From: Pumilibacter muris
GTDB lineage: Bacteria; Bacillota; Clostridia; Christensenellales; Pumilibacteraceae
Direction of reading: 5' to 3'
NCBI RefSeq assembly: GCF_943193045.1
Contig: NZ_CALPCN010000009.1
Location: forward strand, 1 to 64,000
Length of the DNA stretch: 64,000 bases
In this document: one piece after another, positions 40,012-49,641 of the stretch
Numbering within the stretch: the stretch's first letter is position 1
Layout: each line of letters begins with the position of its first letter
Translations under genes and position numbers: made by a program
Notes under the pieces: model-generated
Told to the model about the DNA's origin: nothing
What the model saw: only the letters and a program-made list of their open reading frames with translations
Database searches by the model: none

Positions 40012-41130
40012 TTATCTCATCATTACTTCTTGCAAAGTAAAATATGTGGCTTGCCAAACCGCGCCCGAAAGCGCCGCAGGAACGTCTTTGCCCATAGCGG
40101 AATAACGCACTCTCACGCCGCCGCCTAATTTGGATTTGCAAAATTCCAAAAAGCCGTCGCCCAAAAGGCAAACTTTGCCGCTCAGCACAGCTTCGCCAAC
40201 GTCGAGAAAACGCATAACGTTCCCCACCCGCTCTATTTGCGCACCCACGCAGCTCTCTACCGCGCTCACGGCTTTAAGTTCGCCTCTGCGGTAGCTTTCC
40301 GCAATGTTTTCGTAATCTGCCCCGAAAGCGCTTATAAGCCCCTCAAACGGATTTTCGGGCTCGTAGCCTTGCATTCCGTTGTCGCCGCAGTAAACGTTGC
40401 CGCCGAGCATAAACGAAGCGCACGCATAATCGTCGAGGTTAAGAAGCACGGCGTTTTTAATTCCGTTGTTCAACACGCCGTATTTCGACTCCGCAATCAT
40501 TTCATAGTCGATATTTCTGCGCGCAACCGTATGCGCAAACGGAAACTCTTCGCCGAATTTCTCGCTCACAGCCAAGCTCGCTTCCGAAAAAGTTTTGCCG
40601 CAAAGCGGCGCCGACGGAATACCGACGTAAATATTCTTTAAAATCTTTTCGTTTAAACGCGGATGTTTTTTAAGATTTTTAACTTGCGCCGCAGCGTAAT
40701 CGAGCAAATCGCCGAGCGACGCGAAATTATTTTCGCATTCGCTCTTGTTTACTTGAAAACCGCGCATATCAACGTAATACACATACACCGCTTTTTTCAT
40801 GACTATAACAGAACACGCGATTGCGCAATCGCCGTTCACTCCGTATAGCTTAGGCGGACGCCCCGCGCCGGAGTCGCGCAGTTCCGAAAGCACAACAACG
40901 TTTTTCTGCCTTAATTCGTTTATAACTTTGGCAAGAGCGGTGTGGCTCAGCTTTAACTGCTCCGACATTTGCGGCATTGTAGACTCGCGCTTTAAAAGTA
41001 TGTCTATAACCGCGCTCTTGTTGTCTTCCCGTATGTCTATTTGCTTTTTACCGTAAATTTCCATATCTGTACTATTATATCGTGACATGGGATATTTGTC
41101 AAATAAAGTTTCAAAATTCATATAAGGCAT
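40012..41130 (-). CDS. ROK-family transcriptional regulator
   Basis: This 372-aa protein has an N-terminal winged HTH (about 35-90: SAVIDILLKRESTMPQMSEQ, LSHTALAKVINELRQKNVV, SGAGRPPKLYGV) and a sugar-kinase-like ROK domain with YVGIPSAPLCGKTF, NAVLLNLDDYACASFMLGG and CGDNGMQGYEP. The usual HxGH and Cys zinc cluster is not recognisable, so it is a diverged, probably non-kinase regulator. GGGAG lies 9 bases before the ATG. It is the end of the sugar locus and most likely controls it by sensing an imported sugar derivative. Confidence 0.8.
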   Translation of the reverse strand: MPYMNFETLFDKYPMSRYNSTDMEIYGKKQIDIREDNKSAVIDILLKRESTMPQMSEQLKLSHTALAKVINELRQKNVVVLSELRDSGAGRPPKLYGVNGDCAIACSVIVMKKAVYVYYVDMRGFQVNKSECENNFASLGDLLDYAAAQVKNLKKHPRLNEKILKNIYVGIPSAPLCGKTFSEASLAVSEKFGEEFPFAHTVARRNIDYEMIAESKYGVLNNGIKNAVLLNLDDYACASFMLGGNVYCGDNGMQGYEPENPFEGLISAFGADYENIAESYRRGELKAVSAVESCVGAQIERVGNVMRFLDVGEAVLSGKVCLLGDGFLEFCKSKLGGGVRVRYSAMGKDVPAALSGAVWQATYFTLQEVMMR

Positions 41131-41179
41131 ACAAATGTTTCTCCCGCTAAAATTTTATGCAAAATTTGAAACAAGCGCG

Positions 41180-42463
41180 TTATAAAAGTTCTTTAAGGCG
41201 CACCGCTCTTCCCTCTTTGCGCGATATTTCCGCGCCTATAACAAGCAAATGCCCCGCTATGGAATCGTCAATCGACGTGCAAGACACCGACGCGGTTTCG
41301 CCCGCCGCACGCGCGGCAAAGTCGGCAACAAGCCTAAGGTCTCCGCCCGAATGGGCGCCGGATACGTCTTCGGTTATGCGCACCGATTCTTGCGAATAAG
41401 ACGCTTTCATGGCGTCGTAACGGCGCACAGTGAATTCGTTTTCTTCCAAAAAGCCTTCTATTTCGCCTTGCGAACACACTATATGTATTCGCCTGCCCGC
41501 GCGAGACGCACCGCCCGTCATATCGAGAGTTGCGGTTGCGCCGCTCTTAAAATGCACCAACACCGATTGATGGTCAACAAGGTCGCGGCAAGCATAAGCG
41601 CATTTGCCGTGAGGGTTCACGGTTTCGAGCAGCTTTTTGCGCTCGTCGTAATCGTTTACTTGCGTCCAGTCTTTATTCGGAACGTCCGCCCACACAAGGA
41701 AAGGAAATTCGTTGTTGTCGAGATACAGTTTTCTTGCCGAATACGGGCAGTCTTTTTCTATTTTGCAATCCGTTAGACAACGCGTTCCCGCGCCCTCAGG
41801 TTTGTTACGTTCGCAAAAAACAGAACGCGCTCCGAAAGAGAAAACCTCTTCCGCCTCTTCGCCGCCCGCAAGCCACACTATTAAGTCGAGGTCGTGGCAG
41901 CACTTAGCCATGAGCATTCCCGAACCGCATTCCGCTTCGCTTCCCCATTTGCCGCGAATATACGACGAAAGCATGTGCGCGATTCCGACGTTTTCGGAAC
42001 AATAAATATGTTCGAGCTTTCCGAGTTCGCCGCTAAGCAACAACCGCTTTATTTTAAGATAAAACGGCGCATAACGCAAAACGTGACAAATCATAAGCAC
42101 TCTTCCGCTATCGCGCGCCGCGCGTTGCAATTCTCTAAGTTCGCGCGGATTGCTTGTTATCGGCTTTTCCAAAAGCACGTCGTATCCCGCTTTAAATAGC
42201 GGCAACGACGTTTTAACATGCAAACCGTCCATAGTGGCGTTTATAACCGCGTCGCAAAATTTTTCGCGCGCGTAAAAATCTTCGGGACGGAGAAAACAGT
42301 TTTCGTCTTTTAAATTATATAGCTTTTTCGCTTTTTCAAGCCTTACGGGGTTAGGTTCCACGCACCCCGCGATTTCGAATTTTTCGGGAGCGCGACGTGC
42401 GTATTCGGCATAAATTTGCCCTCTGTCGCCAAAACCCATAACAACGGCAGTAACTTTTTTCAT
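41180..42463 (-). CDS. Gfo/Idh/MocA-family NAD(P)-dependent oxidoreductase
   Basis: This 427-aa protein has an N-terminal Rossmann fold (TAVVMGFGDRGQIYAEYAR), the DAVINATMDGLHVKT segment and the EKPITSNPRELRELQ motif with its conserved lysine, then the typical GHVLRY-like ICHVLRYAPFY. These enzymes oxidise or reduce sugars, inositols or sugar acids, or cleave glycosides by redox steps. There is an extra Cys-rich stretch (CLTDCKIEKDCPYSARKL) found in one subgroup. AAGAGG precedes the ATG. It is separated from the ABC operon by a terminator but lies on the same strand next to the ROK gene, so it probably processes the imported sugar. Confidence 0.85.
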   Translation of the reverse strand: MKKVTAVVMGFGDRGQIYAEYARRAPEKFEIAGCVEPNPVRLEKAKKLYNLKDENCFLRPEDFYAREKFCDAVINATMDGLHVKTSLPLFKAGYDVLLEKPITSNPRELRELQRAARDSGRVLMICHVLRYAPFYLKIKRLLLSGELGKLEHIYCSENVGIAHMLSSYIRGKWGSEAECGSGMLMAKCCHDLDLIVWLAGGEEAEEVFSFGARSVFCERNKPEGAGTRCLTDCKIEKDCPYSARKLYLDNNEFPFLVWADVPNKDWTQVNDYDERKKLLETVNPHGKCAYACRDLVDHQSVLVHFKSGATATLDMTGGASRAGRRIHIVCSQGEIEGFLEENEFTVRRYDAMKASYSQESVRITEDVSGAHSGGDLRLVADFAARAAGETASVSCTSIDDSIAGHLLVIGAEISRKEGRAVRLKELL

Positions 42464-42537
42464 TTCTTTTTCCTCTTTTTAATGCAAGTTCTTAAAGCTG
42501 TGCATACCGTATTCGAATATACAATGTCCCTTAAAAA

Positions 42538-42564
42538 GAAGAAGGGAGAAAATCGCCCTTCTTC
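42538..42564 (-). terminator. Terminator of the sugar-transport and surface-protein operon
   Basis: GAAGAAGGG and CCCTTCTTC pair around a 9-base loop and are followed by T5 in the minus sense. Confidence 0.85.
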
Positions 42565-42588
42565 CTTTTATTCGAGCACGTTATTATT

Positions 42589-44859
42589 TTATGCGCGGTT
42601 CTTTTTACCTCTGCGAGCCGCTATAAAAGCCGAAGCGCCGAGCAAGCAAATCAAAGCCGATACAACCGAAACGCTTGCACCCGCAACCGCGCCGCATTTT
42701 TTCTTTTTCTCGGGAGCGGGTTCGTTCGGCTTTTCGGGATTATCGGGGTTATCGGGATTGTTCGGATTGTCGGGGGTTTCGGGCACGTCGGCATATTTCG
42801 TGCCGCCTATTTTTGTAACGAGCAATTCATAGGGCGCCATTCCCGCGCTACCGCTTGCCGAGAACGTCACATATACGCCGTCTTTAAAGAGCTCGGGCGT
42901 AATAGCCTCGTCCTCTATGTCGAGACGCAAACCGTTCACGAGCAAATACAGTCCGTCTTCGTCGGAGCAAAGTTTCACCGTATAAGCCGATTGTTTATAG
43001 TCGAGTTCGTCCGCTTCGAAATCGAAGAAATCTTCATCTTCTATTTGAATAGTGCGTTCGCCGCAAATCGGAAGTTCGGTTTTGCCGTTCACGGGTTTGA
43101 TTTCGGTCATGTTCATGTTACTCGTCCAAAAGTCCACGCGCACGCCGTCGCTTTCGTATGTGGTGGCGTTTGCAACGGGATAAAAACCTATTTGCATTTG
43201 GAAGCTGCCAACAGCCAAACGGGGCGCGTAAATCATGTTAAAACGCACTTCGCTGTTCTCGTTGAGCGTCATTTTCTCTTTTGCAAGCACTACGTTGTCG
43301 GTAGGCAGTTTCTGCTCCACTCTGTCGTATACGTCGGGTTGCACGCTGAGGTATAACCCTTCGTCATACTTTTGCACTTCGCTAACGTTGCCGCGATAGG
43401 TGAAATTGTGGTAGAACGAGCTTTCCGTTTTTGTCTTTGCGTCAGCCACGCGCGCGTCGAGCGCCGCAACTTTCGCTTCCGTAAGTTCGCCTATAAAGTT
43501 CGCCGCCTTGTAAGCGTCCCAGCCGTCGAGCGCCGCTTTTGCGGAAACATATCCCGCCGACGAATTGAATTCCGAAGCCGTAGCCGTCTCTATAACTTTT
43601 ATGTGCGCGTCCGCAACCGCTTCTATCGATTTTTTAAAGTAGCTTTTCCCTTTCATCGTGTTTTTAAGTTCGTCTATTTGCGCTTTAAAGCCCGCGTTGA
43701 GCAAGTCGTACTTAGACCAATCTATAGCGTTGTACGCCGTTACAGTCGCCGAAAGCGCCGTGTCCTCGTTATCGGGGGTTACCGCGTCGAGCGCCGCAAT
43801 ATAACCTTCGATAGGAGTTTTGAGCTCTGCGAATATGGCGTCGCCGTTGAGCGCCACTATCTTATCCCTTGCAGCGCGAACGTCACGTTGTTGGTCTACA
43901 TTACCGAATTGCGTCAAAAGTTTTCCGTATGCCTCGTCGGTTCCGAACTTATTGAGCGCAACAGCCGCATCTATATCGCTTTGATTCTCGCTTTCTTCCG
44001 CCTTTGCCACCGCCGTAGTAAACGCAGTAACCTGAGCGTTGAGCGCTTCTTTATACGCCGCACCGGGCGCTTTATCGTTTACGCTCATCAGGTTAAATTC
44101 AACTTCGCCCGTCGCTTGCCCCGCATTGGGATTATAAACGTTAAAACTTAAATATGCGTCGCCGCTTTCGGTAAAATCTTTGAAAAGATTTGCAAAACCT
44201 GCCGTATCCTTATTTCGCGTTTCGCTTATGTCTCCTGTCGTGGCACCCGTCGTTACAATGGAAAACGAAGTGTCGCTATATGTAAGCGTTACGGTATCGG
44301 CATGCCATGCGTTTACGTCGGCGCCCATAAACGGCTGCCCCAAAGGCGACCAAACGGTAGTATCGTTATTGCCCAATATCCATGTGAAATAATAGCCGGG
44401 CGTAGCGGAATTAGGATAATTCATAACCGTCATTGCCATATGAATACCGCCGCCGCCACCGGGAGGGGGCGCTCCCGCAGGGTCTGTTTGCATTCCCGCA
44501 AGGAAATATGCGTCGTCCGTAATGTTCACGTCATGCAAAACTACGGTTACGCCGTCTTTCACATCGAAACGATACCCGTCGCCTAACTCGGCGGCCGTAG
44601 CACGCGCGCCGATACCGGGCGTAGGGTGCATAACAAAATGCACGGTATCGTCGCTCATTAATTTCACGGAATCCTCTTTCCCCGAAATTGTGTTCATTGT
44701 AAATTGTTTAAAAACGGGGTCTGTCATTACTTCGGCGGGTGCTTGCTCTTCAGCGCGGGCAAATAAAGCGTACCCCCCCCCGAACATTGCCGACGCCATA
44801 GCAAAAGCCAACAGCACCGACACCGCAAATCTTGCGAACACACCTTTTGTCTTACACAT
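42589..44859 (-). CDS. Large anchored surface protein, probable carbohydrate-binding
   Basis: This 756-aa protein starts at the ATG 44857-44859, where GGAGG lies 8 bases upstream and a signal peptide begins (MCKTKGVFARFAVSVLLAFA); the frame is open 27 codons further upstream without a ribosome site. Order: signal peptide; beta-sandwich region (about 40-270); helical region with FIVAR-like spacing (275-490); second beta-sandwich (500-690); NPDNPDNPEKPNEPAPE linker; one membrane helix (VSVVSALICLLGASAFIAA); basic tail RRGKKNR. No LPXTG. Nine consecutive G (44773-44781) encode three glycines in the signal peptide. It ends an operon with sugar ABC genes, so glycan capture at the wall is likely. 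Confidence 0.8.
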   Translation of the reverse strand: MCKTKGVFARFAVSVLLAFAMASAMFGGGYALFARAEEQAPAEVMTDPVFKQFTMNTISGKEDSVKLMSDDTVHFVMHPTPGIGARATAAELGDGYRFDVKDGVTVVLHDVNITDDAYFLAGMQTDPAGAPPPGGGGGIHMAMTVMNYPNSATPGYYFTWILGNNDTTVWSPLGQPFMGADVNAWHADTVTLTYSDTSFSIVTTGATTGDISETRNKDTAGFANLFKDFTESGDAYLSFNVYNPNAGQATGEVEFNLMSVNDKAPGAAYKEALNAQVTAFTTAVAKAEESENQSDIDAAVALNKFGTDEAYGKLLTQFGNVDQQRDVRAARDKIVALNGDAIFAELKTPIEGYIAALDAVTPDNEDTALSATVTAYNAIDWSKYDLLNAGFKAQIDELKNTMKGKSYFKKSIEAVADAHIKVIETATASEFNSSAGYVSAKAALDGWDAYKAANFIGELTEAKVAALDARVADAKTKTESSFYHNFTYRGNVSEVQKYDEGLYLSVQPDVYDRVEQKLPTDNVVLAKEKMTLNENSEVRFNMIYAPRLAVGSFQMQIGFYPVANATTYESDGVRVDFWTSNMNMTEIKPVNGKTELPICGERTIQIEDEDFFDFEADELDYKQSAYTVKLCSDEDGLYLLVNGLRLDIEDEAITPELFKDGVYVTFSASGSAGMAPYELLVTKIGGTKYADVPETPDNPNNPDNPDNPEKPNEPAPEKKKKCGAVAGASVSVVSALICLLGASAFIAARRGKKNRA

Positions 44860-44885
44860 GTTCTTTTCCTCCCAGAAAAATTTTT

Positions 44886-45926
44886 TTATTTCAATATACC
44901 TTGTAAGGAAATATTGCCGAGTGTTGCCGAGACGTCCCACGCGCCGGGTAATTCCCAGCCTATGTTTACGCCGCTTATTATGCAGTCGCTCAGGTGCGTA
45001 TTCGGCATAAAGCCGCTTTCTTTCGCCTTATCGAGCGCCTGCGAAATATAAGGCAAGATGTCGAGTTCGATTTCGTATTCTTTGCCGAGCACGAAGTTTT
45101 CATTATTCATTAGCGTTTCGGCGCCCAAGCTGTATATAAAGTTGCCCGCGTTGCCGCCCGCAAAATCTTGCGAATATGCAAGCGTCGTTTTCTCGTAGCG
45201 AGTGTCGAAAAACGCAAGCCCGAACCACAAAAACGCGTCGTTTTTAAAATCGTTTATGTAGTAGAATTGCAAGAATTGCGCGGGAAGAGTTTCGCTCGCG
45301 GGCTTAGTTTCTATTGCGCCCTTATTTGCCTTAGTAATCGAAAAATCGACGCTTGCCGTCAAGCTTTCGAATTCGGAAAGCTTGTGCGATTTCACTTCTT
45401 CCGAAAATGATTGCTCTATAAGAAGATGAGGCCAAAACACACGCGAACTTGCCGATTCGTCGTATTCTTTTGTAGCGTCGAGCGCAAGCGTAAGTTTGCC
45501 GTTCGTTCTGTCGAGTTCTATGTGCTTGCTTTGGTCGTCAATCGTCATTTTTTGCGTGGTAATCACAGGCTTTACCAAGTTGAAGTCATAACGCGTGTAC
45601 CACTGCGCCATGCTCCACACGGGAGTCTGCCGCCCGAACTTTACAATGCTTTTCGCACCCGTTCCGTCCGTTGCCGAATCGGTGCCCAAAAGCCTGAACC
45701 CATACGAAAAGTCGGCGTCGGCAATCGCTTGCAATTCATTGATTGCGGGCGGTTCGGGTTTTTCCTCGTCCGGCTTTTTATCATCTTCGTCGGGTTGATT
45801 GTCGTTGGGCGTTACGGGTATTTGTTGTTCTTTATCAGAATTATTCGGCGGCGAGAGCGAATTGCCGCACGCGAACGCGCAACACGCAAGCACCGCCGCA
45901 AGCAAAATAACAATAAGCTTTTTCAT
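44886..45926 (-). CDS. Lipoprotein of an unknown tandem family (member 1)
   Basis: This 346-aa protein starts at the ATG 45924-45926 (AAGGAG upstream), with signal peptide MKKLIVILLAAVLACCAFAC and lipid cysteine near 20-21, then an Asp/Pro/Glu-rich spacer. The folded part (about 75-346) is beta-rich with FGRQTPVWSMAQWYTRYD, FWPHLLIEQSF, GNFIYSLGAETL, SGFMPNTHLSDCIISGVNIG and ends NISLQGILK. The next two genes share these landmarks, so this is one family in three tandem copies. It resembles carbohydrate-binding jelly rolls in layout, but I do not recognise it. The context is a sugar ABC operon. Confidence 0.75.
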   Translation of the reverse strand: MKKLIVILLAAVLACCAFACGNSLSPPNNSDKEQQIPVTPNDNQPDEDDKKPDEEKPEPPAINELQAIADADFSYGFRLLGTDSATDGTGAKSIVKFGRQTPVWSMAQWYTRYDFNLVKPVITTQKMTIDDQSKHIELDRTNGKLTLALDATKEYDESASSRVFWPHLLIEQSFSEEVKSHKLSEFESLTASVDFSITKANKGAIETKPASETLPAQFLQFYYINDFKNDAFLWFGLAFFDTRYEKTTLAYSQDFAGGNAGNFIYSLGAETLMNNENFVLGKEYEIELDILPYISQALDKAKESGFMPNTHLSDCIISGVNIGWELPGAWDVSATLGNISLQGILK

Positions 45927-46969
45927 ACCGCATTCTCCTTTTTCGTGTATCTCACGCCCATGTCGTGAATTGTTGCGGAAAGTTCCCATACGTCGAACAT
46001 TTCATATCCTATATTCATACCCGTAATCGACGCATTATCAACTGTGGTGTGCGTCATAAATCCCGCTTTGTGCGCGTCGTCGAGCGCGGTTTTAACCGCA
46101 GCTTTAAGGTCCATAGTAAAGCCCGTTCGCTTGCCTACTTTCACAATCTTATCTTTGCCTATCGTTTCGTCTGCGCCGAACGTGTAAATGTAGTTGCCCG
46201 CAACGCCGCCCGCATTGTCTTGCATTGCGTTGTGCGGCGCATACACGCGTTTGGGGTCGTATAGGTTAAACCCGAGCCACAAAAACTCGCCGTATCCCTC
46301 GCCGGGATTTAGGTTTGACACATATACGAACCATGCGAATTGCGAATTCAGTTCCAAACTGCTTACGCCGAAATCTTTGGCGTGGCTCACAGATTTGTTA
46401 AGAGTGAAATCGATGCGAACTTCCATGCTTTCGCAGTCCGATATTTTTACGCTCTCCACCGACGTGGGCGACAGCAACAAATGCGGCCAAAACGAGCCGA
46501 GCGTTGCGGCGTGTTGCGGAGCGGAAAAATCTTTGCTCGCGTCGAAGTCAAGCGTAATTTCGCCCGTCTCGCGGTTGAGTTTCACCGATTTGCTACTATC
46601 GGAAAGAGCAAAGCTCGTTTCGGTGATAATCGGTTCGGTTTTTTCCAACTTGTTGCGCGAATACCATTGAGCTATGTGCCACACCGGTTCTTGACGTCCG
46701 AACTTGATGCTTTTTTGCTTGTCGCGCTCGGCGGCGTCTATCTTTCCGTCGTCGGTATACCCCGTTCCCAAAATATCGAAGCCGGTAGAAAATTTCGCGT
46801 CGGGAAACACTTCGTATGTTTTAACTTCGGGTTCGGGCGGATTTTCGGAACCGCCGCCGTTTTCCCCCGTTGTTCCCGTGCCGCGCGAATCGGAACCGCA
46901 GCCCGCAAACGAAAACGCGAGCAAAAATCCGAGCAACAACGGTAACAGTTTTTTGAAAATTTTTCTCAT
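45923..46969 (-). CDS. Lipoprotein of an unknown tandem family (member 2)
   Basis: This 348-aa protein has signal peptide MRKIFKKLLPLLLGFLLAFS and lipobox FAGC (C24), a Gly/Pro-rich spacer, then the family landmarks FGRQEPVWHIAQWYSRNK, FWPHLLLSPTS, GNYIYTFGADET, AGFMTHTTVDNASITGMNIG and WELSATIHD. Its end overlaps the start of member 1 by 4 bases (ATGA). The body is more similar in landmarks to member 1 than to member 3. Both lipoproteins should be tethered to the membrane outer face near the transporter and the anchored surface protein. Confidence 0.75.
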   Translation of the reverse strand: MRKIFKKLLPLLLGFLLAFSFAGCGSDSRGTGTTGENGGGSENPPEPEVKTYEVFPDAKFSTGFDILGTGYTDDGKIDAAERDKQKSIKFGRQEPVWHIAQWYSRNKLEKTEPIITETSFALSDSSKSVKLNRETGEITLDFDASKDFSAPQHAATLGSFWPHLLLSPTSVESVKISDCESMEVRIDFTLNKSVSHAKDFGVSSLELNSQFAWFVYVSNLNPGEGYGEFLWLGFNLYDPKRVYAPHNAMQDNAGGVAGNYIYTFGADETIGKDKIVKVGKRTGFTMDLKAAVKTALDDAHKAGFMTHTTVDNASITGMNIGYEMFDVWELSATIHDMGVRYTKKENAV

Positions 46970-46998
46970 ATTTTGCCTCCTTTTTTTCCGCCTTAAAA

Positions 46999-47829
46999 CT
47001 ATTCGGTTATTATCTTCAAGTCTTCAACGCTTACTCTGCACTTATAGGTGCCCGTTATTTCGAACCCCATGTTTGTGCTCGACACAACAAGGTCCTTCGC
47101 CTTGCTACCCGTCATAAATCCTTTGCTTTGCGCCGTTTCGAGAATATGCGGTATGCGGGGGTAAAGGTCGAAATTAACTTCCGTTTCTTCCCCGTCCCAA
47201 AGCGACTTGGGCATAAAATCTTTACCCGCAAACGAATATATGAACTCGCCGTCGGGAAGCGCTTTATCTTGCTGAGTAAAAAGAGGCACAAGCTCGTAGC
47301 GGCTGTCGAAGGGGCAAAAAACGACCCAAATAAACGAATTGAACGACGGAGACTTAGGGTTGCAATCTTTAAGCGTTAAAACCCACACGAATTGCGCCGC
47401 GTGATATTCCTTTTCGCCGTCCATAAAATTAGTAAATTCAAGCAACTTAAACCGCGCATGGCAAATTATTTTTTTCAGGTCTTTAACCGCGTTGTTAGCC
47501 GTTATTTCCTGCTCTATAAGTAAATGAGGCCACGCTTCGCTTTCTTTTCTCGGCGCAGAATACTCTTTTCCCGCGTCGAGCTCGAACACGAGTTTGCGGT
47601 TGTTTATAACCGTTAAACTTTTGCTCTCGTCGCAAATATTGTATTTTCCGTCCTCCACAGTAAAGTTGCCGTCTATAAGGTTATGCCGCGAATTCCACTG
47701 GCACAAAAACCATTTCGGAGTTCTTTCCCCAAGTCGGAACGACTTTATTGCGCCGTGCCCGTCGCGTATACTGTTTAAGCCTTTAAGATTAAAACCTCGT
47801 CGAAATTCTTCGTCTGCCAACAATTCCAT
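46999..47829 (-). CDS. Cytoplasmic member of the unknown tandem family (member 3)
   Basis: This 276-aa protein carries the same landmarks as the two lipoproteins: LGERTPKWFLCQWNSRH, AWPHLLIEQEI, GEFIYSFAGKDF, KGFMTGSKAKDLVVSSTNMG and CRVSVEDLKI. It starts directly at MELLADEEFRRGFNLKG with no signal peptide or cysteine, and AAGGAG lies 8 bases before the ATG. So the same fold is used inside and outside the cell, or this copy has lost export. It is the first of the three in transcription order, 49 bases after the permease gene. Confidence 0.7.
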   Translation of the reverse strand: MELLADEEFRRGFNLKGLNSIRDGHGAIKSFRLGERTPKWFLCQWNSRHNLIDGNFTVEDGKYNICDESKSLTVINNRKLVFELDAGKEYSAPRKESEAWPHLLIEQEITANNAVKDLKKIICHARFKLLEFTNFMDGEKEYHAAQFVWVLTLKDCNPKSPSFNSFIWVVFCPFDSRYELVPLFTQQDKALPDGEFIYSFAGKDFMPKSLWDGEETEVNFDLYPRIPHILETAQSKGFMTGSKAKDLVVSSTNMGFEITGTYKCRVSVEDLKIITE

Positions 47830-47878
47830 AAATTTTATCTCCTTTAAATATCGTTAACGCCGCGCTCGCTTTCGACAC

Positions 47879-48730
47879 TCACATTTTAAACGCGCCGCTC
47901 GTCATGCCGCGAATAAACTGTTTAGACGTGAAAGCGAACAGCACCAAAATGGGAACGCTCACAATCACGCTTCCCGCAAGCGGCGCGGCATAGTAAAGCT
48001 CGGTTTTGTAATAGTCGAGAGTAAACGAATTAAGCATTACGGGAATTGTGTATTTGTCGGTTTGATTTCCGAGCATTATCATAGGCCATAAATAGTCGTT
48101 CCAACTCGTCATAAAATTCATGAGCACAAGAGTAAGAAGAATCGGCAAGCTCAGCGGCAACGCAATTTTAACAAATTGCTTAACCGAGTTTGCTCCGTCT
48201 ATATCGGCGGCGTCGAATAAATCGCGCGGTATGCCGTCGAAAAATCCGCGCAACAGAAGTATTCCGAACGGCACGAGCGAAGCCGCCTGCGGAAGAATTA
48301 CTCCCAAGTAGCTGCCGTAAAGCGCGAACGACGAAGCCACCATAACATAACGCGTGGTTAGCGTGAGCACGCCGGGAATCATCATAAGCGCCAAAAACGC
48401 GCTGTATATAACGTTTTTAAAACGAAACTTATAACGAGCGAACGCGTAGGCGCCTATAGAACTCAACACAAGGGTAATCAACGCTTCGGATATGCTCACG
48501 AAAAACGAATTGAAAATGCTTCCGCTGATGTGTTCCCATGCAACCGCGTAATTCTTAAAGTTAAGCGGAAATGTAAGGCTTAAAGGATTCTCCACCTCTT
48601 GCATAAACGACTTAAAGCTTTTAACAAGCATAAGCCAAAACGGAAAGAGTACCAAAAAGCACAGAATAAGCAACACAGCCGCAAGCGCTATTTGAGCAAT
48701 AAGCGTTCTTTTGTTTCTAATTCCCGTCAT
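47879..48730 (-). CDS. Carbohydrate ABC transporter permease (MalG type)
   Basis: This 283-aa inner-membrane protein has six membrane segments and the EAA-type loop FDAADIDGANSVKQFVKIALP that contacts the ATPase, plus the C-terminal FIRGMTSGAFKM characteristic of the CUT1 MalG group. The start overlaps the preceding permease stop by ATGA. With the MalF-type partner it forms the channel for an oligosaccharide. No ATPase gene is in the operon; in Bacillota a shared MsmX-type ATPase encoded elsewhere usually serves. Confidence 0.9.
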   Translation of the reverse strand: MTGIRNKRTLIAQIALAAVLLILCFLVLFPFWLMLVKSFKSFMQEVENPLSLTFPLNFKNYAVAWEHISGSIFNSFFVSISEALITLVLSSIGAYAFARYKFRFKNVIYSAFLALMMIPGVLTLTTRYVMVASSFALYGSYLGVILPQAASLVPFGILLLRGFFDGIPRDLFDAADIDGANSVKQFVKIALPLSLPILLTLVLMNFMTSWNDYLWPMIMLGNQTDKYTIPVMLNSFTLDYYKTELYYAAPLAGSVIVSVPILVLFAFTSKQFIRGMTSGAFKM

Positions 48731-49638
48731 ACGCCGTTCTCCGCCCTCATTTTATCCGAAATCTTATTCGAAATCGTGCTCAGTGTAAGCGTTATTACGA
48801 ACAGCAAAACTCCTATAGAAGCCGCATAGCCGTAACGCGGCGACGCAAACGTGTAATGATACAAAATGTAGCCGGGCACAGTGCTCGCGGGGTCTACGGG
48901 GCTTAGCCCCAAAATAAGTTGCAGGTCGTACACTTGAACACCGTTTATAATTCCTATAATCAAAAAATACTTTATTTGCCCAACAAGAAGCGGCAAATCA
49001 ATTTTAAATACTCTGCCGAAAGCCGAAACGCCGTCGAGCTCCGCCGCCTCGTACACCGATTCGGGAATAGCCTGCAAGCCGGATAGATAAATAAGAAAAC
49101 TAATTCCGCCAACCCAAGGAAAGTTTGTAAGCGCCATAGAAAGAATTACTTTTCCTTTATCGAAATACCAACCGCTCGGTTTTGCGCCGAATAACGAAAA
49201 CACGCTGTTGAACAGTCCTTCCGCCGAACCCGATAAAATAACGTTTTTCCATAAAAGAACCGACACCATTCCGGGCACAAGAGCGGGCAACAAAAACAGA
49301 TAGCGGTAAACCTTTTCGAGTTTGCGAAGTTTTAAATTGAACAAAAGTTCGGCAAGTAACAACGTCATGACGTTGCTTGTTATAAGACTGCACAAAACCA
49401 AAATTAGCATGTTCCCAAACGCTTTTCGAAAGAGAACGTCGGTAAAAAGTTCTTTGTAATTTTCGAACCAAATCCATTCGCTTTTATTAGGCGTCCAATC
49501 CGTGAACGAGCGGGCAACAGCCGTAATTGCGGGATACACGCAAAACACCGCAACGGCGATTACTGGAAGCAATAGCCAAACGTATGCCGCGTATTGATTT
49601 TTGGCGTTTTTTAATTTTTTTGCATTCGGTTGCAACAT
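48727..49638 (-). CDS. Carbohydrate ABC transporter permease (MalF type)
   Basis: This 303-aa membrane protein has six segments and the EAA loop YEAAELDGVSAFGRVFKIDLP. WLLLPVIAVAVFCVYPAI marks the N-terminal segment and the start of the CUT1 MalF group. It begins 3 bases after the binding-protein stop. Together with the MalG-type protein it forms the transport path for sugars delivered by the lipoprotein encoded upstream. Confidence 0.9.
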   Translation of the reverse strand: MLQPNAKKLKNAKNQYAAYVWLLLPVIAVAVFCVYPAITAVARSFTDWTPNKSEWIWFENYKELFTDVLFRKAFGNMLILVLCSLITSNVMTLLLAELLFNLKLRKLEKVYRYLFLLPALVPGMVSVLLWKNVILSGSAEGLFNSVFSLFGAKPSGWYFDKGKVILSMALTNFPWVGGISFLIYLSGLQAIPESVYEAAELDGVSAFGRVFKIDLPLLVGQIKYFLIIGIINGVQVYDLQLILGLSPVDPASTVPGYILYHYTFASPRYGYAASIGVLLFVITLTLSTISNKISDKMRAENGV

Positions 49639-49641
49639 AGT

